Below the pieces are notes generated by a model. It searched no databases, was not told the origin of the DNA, and saw nothing but the letters and a program-made list of their open reading frames with translations. From contig CAYUPI010000003.1 in the NCBI GenBank assembly GCA_964446585.1, forward strand, positions 131,744-195,743: DNA of 64,000 nucleotides, in the 5' to 3' direction. This stretch comes from CAYUPI01 sp964446585 (GTDB lineage: Bacteria > Verrucomicrobiota > Verrucomicrobiia > Limisphaerales > UBA8199). Position numbers and translations under genes: made by a program. Below, piece by piece: positions 15,090 to 22,145 of this stretch. Each line of letters starts with the position of its first letter. The stretch's first letter is position 1.

Positions 15090-15962
15090 ATGAAATTGCA
15101 GTACCATTCATTGCGCGAACGAAACGTCGCCAAAACGACGGTGGGTGGTTTCACGCTGATTGAGCTGTTGGTGGTGATTGCCATTATTGCGATTTTGGCG
15201 GCAATGCTCTTGCCAGCATTGAGCAGGGCCAAGTGCCGCGCACAGGGCATCGGTTGCATGAACAACACGAAACAACTGGCAGTAGCCTGGCGCTTGTATG
15301 CCGAGGACAGTCGGGAGGAACTGCCGTTCGGTTACGCTACCGGAAAGAACGCGCCTTATGTTTGGGTCAAAGGCTATTTGGATGACTCCAATCCCAGCGC
15401 CCCGGATAATTGGAACCTGGATACGACGCTGCGGGCCAGCCTGCTCTGGCCGTACTGCGGCAAAGCGGTGGGCATCTGGCACTGCCCGGCCGACACTTCC
15501 TACGGAATCAATCAGCAGAAGGAGCGAGTGCCACGAGTCCGAAGTGTTTCGATGAGCAACTGGGTAGGTGGCAACGGCGACAGTCCGCAAAATGGTTATC
15601 GCGGAGGCTGGGGACTGGGCGCGAATTTTATCGTCTTCCGCAAGCTGACGGCCTTCAACAACCCTGGACCCGCCATGACCTATGTCATTCTCGACGAGCG
15701 CCAGGACAGCATCAACGACGCGTACTTTGTCGTTGAAATGGATGGCTACCCGAAACTCGCCTCGACGAAGATCGTTGATTATCCGGCCAGCTATCATTGC
15801 GGGGCCTGCGGCTTCGCCTTCGCCGATGGCCATTCCGAAATCCACAAATGGACGGATCCGCGCACGATGCCCCCCATTCGGACTTCTATTCCGTTGAACG
15901 TGCCCAGCCCGAATAACAAGGACGTTCTCTGGATGCAGGAGCACTGCACTCGGGCTCAGTAA
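15090..15962 (+). CDS. Prepilin-type N-terminal cleavage/methylation protein (DUF1559-like pseudopilin)
   Basis: About 290 residues. The N-terminus has the type IV prepilin leader: a short polar stretch, then GFTLIELLVVIAIIAILAA, with prepilinase cutting after the Gly and the Glu at +5. The rest is a globular domain with Cys pairs (WHCPAD, YHCGACG) and the FADGHSEIHKW ending that is common in the large DUF1559-like families of planctomycetes and verrucomicrobia. It is predicted to be exported and processed by a type II secretion or pilus-like system not seen here. The function of the globular part is unknown. ATG 15090 is preferred to a TTG at 15075 and is preceded by a promoter-like site. 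Confidence 0.85.
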   Translation: MKLQYHSLRERNVAKTTVGGFTLIELLVVIAIIAILAAMLLPALSRAKCRAQGIGCMNNTKQLAVAWRLYAEDSREELPFGYATGKNAPYVWVKGYLDDSNPSAPDNWNLDTTLRASLLWPYCGKAVGIWHCPADTSYGINQQKERVPRVRSVSMSNWVGGNGDSPQNGYRGGWGLGANFIVFRKLTAFNNPGPAMTYVILDERQDSINDAYFVVEMDGYPKLASTKIVDYPASYHCGACGFAFADGHSEIHKWTDPRTMPPIRTSIPLNVPSPNNKDVLWMQEHCTRAQ

Positions 15963-16033
15963 GGCCCCAGAAGCATTCTGTCGACAAGGGAAATATCCTT
16001 TTGCGAGAAAAGGGGATGTGTATCTTTCGCGCA

Positions 16034-17479
16034 ATGTCTTTGCCGGTGCTCACCATCGCTCAAATGCGCGAGTGGGAGAAATCCACTTGGGCGACGGGCC
16101 GAACGGAAGCCGAAGTCATTCGGCGAGTGGGTCGGTGCGTTGCACGGTCCGCCTTGCAGATGACGCGGACGGGTGAGCGGGTGGTCATTCTGGCGGGCAA
16201 AGGCAACAATGGCGCTGATGCGCGTTGCGCTCGGGAACATCTTTCCGAACGGCATGTCGAAATGTTCGAGGCTCAGGAGCCGCGAAGCGACCTAGCCAAA
16301 CTCAAAACGCTGCTTTCTCCGCACCCGGAGCTGGTGGTCGATGGGCTTTTCGGAATCGGCCTCAACCGGCCGCTGGACTCGGACTGGGTGGCGCTCATCC
16401 AATGTATCAACGAGGCCCGAGCGCCGGTCCTGGCCGTGGATATTCCGTCAGGCCTTAGTGGCGATACCGGGGAACCCCTCGGCGCAGCGGTTCAGGCGGC
16501 TGTAACACTCACGGTCGGAGCTCCCAAGCAGGGCCTGCTTATGCCCGCCGCCTGGCCGTTCGTAGGCCAGCTCGAAGTCGCCACGGGCGTAGGACTCGTA
16601 GGGCACCCTGTGGCGAATGAACTCCAGTGGACCTGGCCGCAAGCAGATTTCATGGATTTTCCACCGCGGCGGCTGGCGCAGACACACAAAGGCAGCTACG
16701 GACATCTGGCCATCGTGGCCGGCAGCCTCGGCTATCATGGCGCCGCGGTGCTCGCCGCGCGAGGCGCTCAACGGGCCCAGCCTGGCCTGATCACGCTCCA
16801 CACGCTCGAGAGTGTCTATCACTCGGTCGCCCCGCAATTGCAGGCCGTCATGGTTACTCCGTGGCAGGTTGCGAGCAAACTGGCGGGCGAGCACACGGCG
16901 ATCCTCATCGGGCCCGGCCTGGCTGCGCGTGACATTCCCGACCAGATGAAAATGCTGGTGCGGCATTTGTGGCGGGACTCACTGCTCCCGCTGGTCGTAG
17001 ATGCCAGCGCGCTTGATTGGCTGCCGCTGGACCCGGTTCCCAGGAATGCCATCCGGGTGATCACTCCGCATGCCGGCGAGGCAGCGCGGCTGCTACGGAC
17101 CACTTCTCTGCAGGTGCAGGCCAACCGGCTGGACGCCCTGCGGAATGTGTCGCGACGTTTTGGCAACGCCTGGGTGGTGTTGAAAGGGCACCAAACCCTC
17201 ATCGGCCGCAGCTCGGGCGAGGTTTATGTGAATTCGTCAGGCAATCCCCGGCTTGCACAGGGCGGCAGTGGCGACTTGCTCTCGGGGTATGTAGCGGGAT
17301 TGCTCACGCAGCCCACTTTACAGGCGGACGTAATCCTAGCGTTGCGCTACGCGGTCTGGCAACACGGGGCTGCGGCCGATCATCTCTCGGCAACCAGGCT
17401 CAATTGGGTGGTGGAGGATTTGGCGGAGGAAATCGGACGACGGGAGCCGACTGATTTGAGCAGCTCTTCGGCGATTTGA
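16034..17479 (+). CDS. nnr: Bifunctional NAD(P)H-hydrate epimerase / ADP-dependent dehydratase
   Basis: Metabolite-repair enzyme that epimerises and dehydrates NADHX and NADPHX back to NAD(P)H. The N-terminal 200 residues are the epimerase (YjeF_N) domain with VVILAGKGNNGADARCA, VVDGLFGIGL and LAVDIPSGLSGDTG. The C-terminal domain is a ribokinase-like dehydratase with GSYGHLAIVAGSLGYHGAA, VVLKGHQTLIG and the ADP-site motif RLAQGGSGDLLSGYVAGLL. In the epimerase loop, NNGGDG is changed to NNGADA. Start candidates are TTG 16001, ATG 16016 and ATG 16034; the last gives MSLPVLTIAQMREWE, the usual N-terminus. The last 100 bases overlap asd on the other strand. Confidence 0.9.
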   Translation: MSLPVLTIAQMREWEKSTWATGRTEAEVIRRVGRCVARSALQMTRTGERVVILAGKGNNGADARCAREHLSERHVEMFEAQEPRSDLAKLKTLLSPHPELVVDGLFGIGLNRPLDSDWVALIQCINEARAPVLAVDIPSGLSGDTGEPLGAAVQAAVTLTVGAPKQGLLMPAAWPFVGQLEVATGVGLVGHPVANELQWTWPQADFMDFPPRRLAQTHKGSYGHLAIVAGSLGYHGAAVLAARGAQRAQPGLITLHTLESVYHSVAPQLQAVMVTPWQVASKLAGEHTAILIGPGLAARDIPDQMKMLVRHLWRDSLLPLVVDASALDWLPLDPVPRNAIRVITPHAGEAARLLRTTSLQVQANRLDALRNVSRRFGNAWVVLKGHQTLIGRSSGEVYVNSSGNPRLAQGGSGDLLSGYVAGLLTQPTLQADVILALRYAVWQHGAAADHLSATRLNWVVEDLAEEIGRREPTDLSSSSAI

Positions 17480-18456
17480 ACCGCGTTGAGCGCCGCGCCC
17501 TTGAGCAATTGATCGCCTGAAACCCAGAACGCCAGGCCATTGTCCAGCGCGCAGTCTCGGCGGAGCCGGCCCACGGCGCAGTCCTCTTGCTCGGCCTGGT
17601 ACAGCGGAAGCGGATAAGCATTTTTCGCAGGCTCGTCGATGACGCACAACCCCGGCGCCCGGTGGAGCACCTCGCGCGCAGACTCCACGGTCACGGGTTT
17701 TTCGAACTCGGCGTTGACCGCGACCGAGTGCGCTCGATAAACCGGCACGCGGACGCACGTCACACTGGCGCGAAATGTCGGATGATGCATGATTTTACGG
17801 CCCTCGTTCTGCATCTTCATCTCCTCTTTGGTGTAACCATCCTGCAGGAACGAATCGACGTGCGGCAAGACATTGAAGGCGATCTGATGCGGATAGACTT
17901 CTTTAGTGACCGATTGGCCGTTTACGATCTGCTCGATCTGGCGCTTGAGTTCTATTATCGCTTTGGCGCCGGTGCCGGAAACCGCCTGGTAACTGGAGGC
18001 AAAAATGCGCTTTACCTGAAACGCCTGGTGCAGCGGATAGAGCGCCATGAGCGTGACCGCCGTCGTGCAATTCGGATTCGCAATGATCCCCTTGTGCCAG
18101 GCGATGTCACTGGCGTTGATCTCGGGGATCACCAGTGGAACTTTCTCGTCCATTCTGAACGCACTGGAGTTATCGATGACGACGCAGCCCGCCTTGGCGG
18201 CGAGTGGAGCGAATTCCCGCGAAATCCCGCCTCCTGCGCTGAAGAGCGCAATATCAATGCCGTCAAATGCGGACCCGTCCAGCTCCTTGACGGCAAATTC
18301 TTCGCCGCGGAATTTGAGCTTCTTGCCCACCGAACGCGCTGATGCCAGCAACGTCAGCTTCCCAACCGGGAACTTGCGTTTCTCCAGCGTCTGGACCATC
18401 TCGACGCCCACGGCGCCAGTCGCGCCCACTACGGCCACATGCGGTCTGCGGTTCAT
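17380..18456 (-). CDS. asd: Aspartate-semialdehyde dehydrogenase
   Basis: NADPH-dependent enzyme converting aspartyl phosphate to aspartate semialdehyde, at the branch to lysine/diaminopimelate, threonine and methionine. The N-terminus has the nucleotide loop VAVVGATGAVGVEM. The catalytic Cys is in IANPNCTTAV, and HQIAFNVLPHVDSF and a GGGISREFAP stretch also fit. At 358 residues it is about 20 longer than most relatives: the usual end near AEELLKS continues with a Ser-rich tail. That tail is encoded opposite the 3' end of nnr, a 100-base convergent coding overlap (17380-17479), so a shifted or lost stop codon is likely. It is divergent from the downstream eboD-like gene. Confidence 0.95.
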   Translation of the reverse strand: MNRRPHVAVVGATGAVGVEMVQTLEKRKFPVGKLTLLASARSVGKKLKFRGEEFAVKELDGSAFDGIDIALFSAGGGISREFAPLAAKAGCVVIDNSSAFRMDEKVPLVIPEINASDIAWHKGIIANPNCTTAVTLMALYPLHQAFQVKRIFASSYQAVSGTGAKAIIELKRQIEQIVNGQSVTKEVYPHQIAFNVLPHVDSFLQDGYTKEEMKMQNEGRKIMHHPTFRASVTCVRVPVYRAHSVAVNAEFEKPVTVESAREVLHRAPGLCVIDEPAKNAYPLPLYQAEQEDCAVGRLRRDCALDNGLAFWVSGDQLLKGAALNAVQIAEELLKSVGSRRPISSAKSSTTQLSLVAER

Positions 18457-18525
18457 ACAAACGGCCAGAATATAGTGGTCCGACCGCCCCGCGTCAATGT
18501 TGGCACCGTCTTAATTCTCAGCGAA

Positions 18526-18640
18526 GGCGGAGGAGTGCGCCCGTCCCCGGGCGCGGCAATTTACGTGCAGAAGCGCGCCTGGAACGTCGAGCGAACCGAC
18601 GCGTCTTACGTTGCTGCGCCCGGGGACGGGCGCTCTCGCC
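18526..18640. repeat. Palindromic repeat, GCGCCCGTCCCCGGGCGC family (copy 1)
   Basis: The left arm (18526-18559) and right arm (18611-18640) share TGCGCCCGTCCCCGGGCGC / GCGCCCGGGGACGGGCGC and flanking GGCG. They are nearly perfect complements around a 51-base centre. The repeat lies in the divergent space between asd and the eboD-like gene. A second copy is at 62132-62241. Confidence 0.85.
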
Positions 18641-18732
18641 ACAGACGGGTCACTGATCCTGGCGCCTTTCAGATTGATTTCCACCATCAAGCTCCCATAC
18701 TGCGTGGGAATCAAATCGTGGAGAATCGGCTG

Positions 18733-19923
18733 ATGTCCCTTTTCCAGCGTTCCATCCAGGTTAGCTACCATTTGCGCGTTCATTTCACCGAGAACGTGTT
18801 TGACCCGGCCAACGGGCTTCTGCTTGATATCCTTGCGAACGGAGAAGCGCGGACCCACAAGGCCCTCGTCGTGCTCGATGAAGCGCTGGCCCTTGCGCAG
18901 CCCGACCTGTCTCCGCGAATCGAGCGTTACTTCGCTGCGGCCGGCCAGGGCTTTCAATTGGTCAGCCCCCCGTTCATCATCGAAGGGGGCGAGCGGACGA
19001 AGAACTCCTACTTCCATGTCTCAGAGATTCATTCGCGGATCGATCGCCACCATATCGATCGGCACTCCTACGTCATTGGAATCGGAGGCGGCGCATTGCT
19101 GGACGTCGTGGGCCTGGCGGCCGCCACGGCGCACCGCGGCGTCCGCCATGTCCGACTGCCCACCACGACCCTCAGCCAGGATGATTCCGGCATCGGAGTG
19201 AAAAACGGCATCAATGCATTCGGCAAAAAGAACTTCATCGGCACCTTTGCGCCGCCGTTTGCCATCATTAATGACTTTCAATTGCTCGCATCGCTCTCCC
19301 CGCGCGATAAACGCGCCGGTTACGTTGAAGCCGTCAAGGTGGCGCTGATCCGTGACCGGGATTTTTTCGAAGCCCTCGAGCGGGACGCTGCCCGGTTGCG
19401 TGAGTTCGAGCTGGAGGCGATGAGACGGTTGATTGTTCGCTGCGCCGAGCTGCATCTGGAGCATATCGCCACTTCGGGCGATCCATTCGAGTTCGGCTCC
19501 GCCCGCCCTCTGGATTTCGGTCATTGGTCGGCCCACAAGCTGGAGCAGCTCTCCGAATTCCGGCTCCGCCATGGCGAGGCCGTGGCCATTGGCATCGCTC
19601 TCGACACCATCTACTCGCGTAATATGGGCCACCTGGACGCAACCTCGGCGGAGCGAGCGCTGAAACTGCTCGAGTTGCTTGGATTTGATTTGTACGCCAA
19701 TGAACTATTCCACGCTGACGCGGCCAATAACTTGATTGTCCTGGAAGGGCTGGAGGAGTTTCGGGAGCACCTGGGCGGGGAGCTCACCATCACACTGCTG
19801 AAGGGGATCGGCCAGGGCTTTGAAGTTCACCAGGTGAACAAGCCCAAAATGATTGAGGCTATCCATGAGCTCAAGGACCGGCATACTAAACGCAGTCAGA
19901 AAATCCATCGCGCAGCGGGATGA
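18733..19923 (+). CDS. eboD: EboD-like sugar-phosphate cyclase (3-dehydroquinate synthase superfamily)
   Basis: 396 residues of the dehydroquinate synthase / 2-epi-5-epi-valiolone synthase superfamily. Typical motifs are GIGGGALLDVVGLAAATAHR (NAD site), RLPTTTLSQDDSGIGVKNGI, the FGKKNFIGTFAPP loop, and metal ligands in LDFGHWSAHKLEQ and RHGEAVAIG. The GVKNGINAFGKKN and ATSGDPFEFGSARPLDFGHW stretches fit EboD better than housekeeping AroB, which I infer from memory of the family. ATG 18733 has GGAG about 9 bases upstream and gives the expected N-terminus (HLRVHFTENVFDP); the frame runs further upstream but through a palindromic repeat. An eboF-like gene follows 21 bases later, which supports the assignment. 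Confidence 0.8.
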   Translation: MSLFQRSIQVSYHLRVHFTENVFDPANGLLLDILANGEARTHKALVVLDEALALAQPDLSPRIERYFAAAGQGFQLVSPPFIIEGGERTKNSYFHVSEIHSRIDRHHIDRHSYVIGIGGGALLDVVGLAAATAHRGVRHVRLPTTTLSQDDSGIGVKNGINAFGKKNFIGTFAPPFAIINDFQLLASLSPRDKRAGYVEAVKVALIRDRDFFEALERDAARLREFELEAMRRLIVRCAELHLEHIATSGDPFEFGSARPLDFGHWSAHKLEQLSEFRLRHGEAVAIGIALDTIYSRNMGHLDATSAERALKLLELLGFDLYANELFHADAANNLIVLEGLEEFREHLGGELTITLLKGIGQGFEVHQVNKPKMIEAIHELKDRHTKRSQKIHRAAG

Positions 19924-19944
19924 GCGCCGGCGCATGCCATCCGG

Positions 19945-21432
19945 ATGCAACGCACGGCCGTAATTAACGTAGTCGGGCTCTCCGAGGCTCTCCTTGGCCC
20001 GGAAATGCCGCGGATCAGCGAGTTCCGGCAGAGGGGAGCCAGCGTGCGCATCCGTCCGGCCTTTCCGGCTGTCACCTGCACCGCGCAATCTACTTATCTC
20101 ACCGGCACGCCCGCCTCCGCCCATGGTATCGTGGGCAATGGTTGGTATAACCGCGACCTGGCAGAAGTCCAATTCTGGAAACAATCCAATCACCTGGTTC
20201 ATGGCCGCAAGCTGTGGGACGAGTTGCGCGAGCGTGATCAGAAATTCACCTGCGCAAAGGTGTTCTGGTGGTACAACATGTATTCCACGGCGGATTATTC
20301 GATCACGCCGCGGCCCATCTATCCAGCCGATGGCCGGAAGGTGTTCGATATTTACACCTCGCCCTTTTCAATCCGCTCCGACATCAAACGCGACCTGGGC
20401 GAATTTCCGTTTCCGACATTTTGGGGACCGGCCGCCGGGGTCCGCACGCCGCAAGGACCGCCTGAAGCCGCGTCACGTTGGATCGCGGAGTCAGCGAAGT
20501 GGGTCGAAAACAGGTATCAACCCACGCTGAGCCTGATTTATCTGCCCCATCTGGACTACAACCTTCAGCGGCTGGGACCCAGCATGGTAGCCGCCGACGT
20601 CAGGAGGCGGAAAGATTCCAGCACGGGGGTTGGCGAAAAGAATCCGCCTCCTGACGTCGGCGGCTATGAACTGAACTCCGCAATCATTCCGGACTTGCGC
20701 GCTATCGATGCAATCGTCGGTGGGCTAATTGATTTTTTCGCCGACCGATCCGTCCAGGTCATTCTAGTCTCCGAGTATGGAATCACGCCCGTGAATTGGC
20801 CAATTCACCTGAATCGGCTATTTCGCTCGGAAGGATGGTTGGTGGTGAAGGATGAACTGGGACGTGAAATTCTCGACTGCGGCGCAAGCAAAGTATTCGC
20901 GGTGGCGGATCACCAAGTCGCGCATATCTATCTGAATGACCGGTCGCTTGAGCGACAGGCACGTGAACTGTTGGGGAAGCAAGAAGGGATCGGGCAAATC
21001 CTCGGCGAATCCGAAAAGGCGGCTTTCGGGATTAATCATGCCCGCGCTGGCGATCTAATCGCAGTTGCATCAGAAAATGCCTGGTTCACTTATTACTACT
21101 GGCTTGATGACCGCCTGGCGCCCGACTTCGCCCGCACGGTGGATATCCATCGCAAGCCCGGTTACGATCCGGTTGAGTTATTCCTCGATGCCTCGCTCCG
21201 CTTCCCCAGGCTCAAAATCGCCGCCCGCTTGCTCCAAAAGAGGCTCGGCTTCCGTACGTTGATGGACGTGATCCCGCTCGATGCCACCCTGGTCAAAGGC
21301 GCCCATGGCCGGCAGCCTGCGAACACTGGCGATTATCCAGTGCTGATTTCGCCAGAGCCAGCATTTGTGGGAGCTTCGTCCATCGAAGCGACCGATGTTT
21401 ACCACGTCCTCAAGCGGCAAATATTGGCATAA
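19945..21432 (+). CDS. eboF: EboF-like alkaline-phosphatase-superfamily protein
   Basis: 495 residues of the nucleotide pyrophosphatase/phosphodiesterase family. The N-terminal VINVVGL replaces the usual metal-binding VxxxD start, while PAVTCTAQSTYLTGT holds the Thr nucleophile region, and LPHLDYNLQRLGP, SEYGITPV and VKGAHGR supply later conserved positions. In cyanobacterial ebo clusters the homologous gene accompanies eboA-E and helps move a metabolite to the periplasm. Here only D and F are adjacent; no eboA, B, C or E is visible. Residues about 215-241 are encoded by an in-frame palindromic repeat (20588-20666), inserted just after the LDYNLQRLGP motif, and are probably a surface loop. 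A role is inferred from the family only. Confidence 0.75.
   Translation: MQRTAVINVVGLSEALLGPEMPRISEFRQRGASVRIRPAFPAVTCTAQSTYLTGTPASAHGIVGNGWYNRDLAEVQFWKQSNHLVHGRKLWDELRERDQKFTCAKVFWWYNMYSTADYSITPRPIYPADGRKVFDIYTSPFSIRSDIKRDLGEFPFPTFWGPAAGVRTPQGPPEAASRWIAESAKWVENRYQPTLSLIYLPHLDYNLQRLGPSMVAADVRRRKDSSTGVGEKNPPPDVGGYELNSAIIPDLRAIDAIVGGLIDFFADRSVQVILVSEYGITPVNWPIHLNRLFRSEGWLVVKDELGREILDCGASKVFAVADHQVAHIYLNDRSLERQARELLGKQEGIGQILGESEKAAFGINHARAGDLIAVASENAWFTYYYWLDDRLAPDFARTVDIHRKPGYDPVELFLDASLRFPRLKIAARLLQKRLGFRTLMDVIPLDATLVKGAHGRQPANTGDYPVLISPEPAFVGASSIEATDVYHVLKRQILA
20588..20666. repeat. In-frame palindromic repeat inside the eboF-like gene (GACGTCAGGAGGC family)
   Basis: Two perfect 24-base arms, 20588-20611 and 20643-20666, flank a 31-base centre; both carry GCCGACGTCAGGAGGCGG or its complement. 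The whole element is 79 bases, yet the reading frame continues across it, adding a charged, Pro/Gly-rich segment. The same core occurs in the intergenic element at 39781-39863. Confidence 0.9.
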
Positions 21433-21853
21433 GTCCTAAGAGTCTTCCGACTGCTTTCCCCCAGCTTGGCGACAGCGCGGACTGTTGCTCACAACGGCTG
21501 ACAGTCGCTTAATGTCCCATATTAGAAGCCATCTTATAAATCGGTTACGAAAAGCGGCCTCTTCTCCCCGGCCCTCTCCTCCAGAGGATGAGAGGGAGAG
21601 GACCAGCAAAGCCGCCTTATGAGCTTGGTTCTACGTTCCGCTCTCCAAGTCCCTGGGTCTTCTTTGGCTGATACAGTAACGAGCCTCTTGCCCCGTGCTG
21701 TCACGTACTTAGGGGACATGCGCGCGTCGGGAACTCTGCTAAGCTGCGGTATTTGCCGTTCCGATAATCTGCCAGGACAAGGTTTCTTGCGCTCGTGCGC
21801 CGGGGAAAAAACGCTGCCGCAACGAGATCAACCAGCACAAAGGAAGGAAAATC
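21433..21853. other. Intergenic region of about 420 bases, no convincing gene
   Basis: Between the eboF-like gene and the next small gene. It holds a short hairpin, CCCTCTC (21571-21577) with GAGAGGG (21589-21595), within a degenerate CCCTCTCC-type repeat, and near its end a strong ribosome-binding sequence AGGAAGG (21841-21847) serving the ATG at 21854. A short open frame from 21619 has no family features and I do not call it a gene. Confidence 0.6.
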
Positions 21854-22138
21854 ATGAAAACAGTAAAGAGACCCAGCAAGTTCCCAGAATGCGTTTACTC
21901 TTTTGTCATGGTCGACGATGCGTTCCGAACATATGTTAGATTTACACCTACCACGAGACCTCCTTTTGGAACGGAGGGAAACATTCCCGTCACGCTTGGT
22001 GTCATAGAGTGGAGTTGGCTGGGCTACGGAGCGACGTCGGAGCAAGTATGGTACGTTTCAGACAAACGAGAGCCAGCGGTGCCCAGCACCGGATCAGACG
22101 AGTTTCCTAGCAATTACTCAGCAGAATCCGAAATCTGA
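21854..22138 (+). CDS. Small hypothetical protein
   Basis: 94 residues, not recognised. ATG 21854 has an excellent Shine-Dalgarno (AGGAAGG, 6 bases upstream), which is the main support for its being real. No signal peptide or membrane segment is seen. The sequence is Pro/Thr-rich in the middle with a hydrophobic strand GVIEWSWLGYG. Its last codons run into an AAATCCG-type repeat (22122-22143), so the original C-terminus may have been lost and replaced by repeat-encoded residues (SAESEI). Confidence 0.45.
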   Translation: MKTVKRPSKFPECVYSFVMVDDAFRTYVRFTPTTRPPFGTEGNIPVTLGVIEWSWLGYGATSEQVWYVSDKREPAVPSTGSDEFPSNYSAESEI

Positions 22139-22143
22139 AATCC
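22122..22143 (+). repeat. Short AAATCCG-type tandem repeat
   Basis: Three near-identical 7-base units (AGAATCCGAAATCTGAAATCCG) span the 3' end of the small gene and end just before the GTG start of the next gene. Confidence 0.7.
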
Positions 22144-22145
22144 GT

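Noticed and set aside
18439..18732. Upstream extension of the eboD-like frame
   Set aside because: It passes through a palindromic repeat and has no homologous residues; ATG 18733 gives the expected N-terminus.
21619..21939. Short open frame overlapping the small gene at 21854
   Set aside because: No family features and no ribosome binding site; the 21854 frame has the AGGAAGG sequence.
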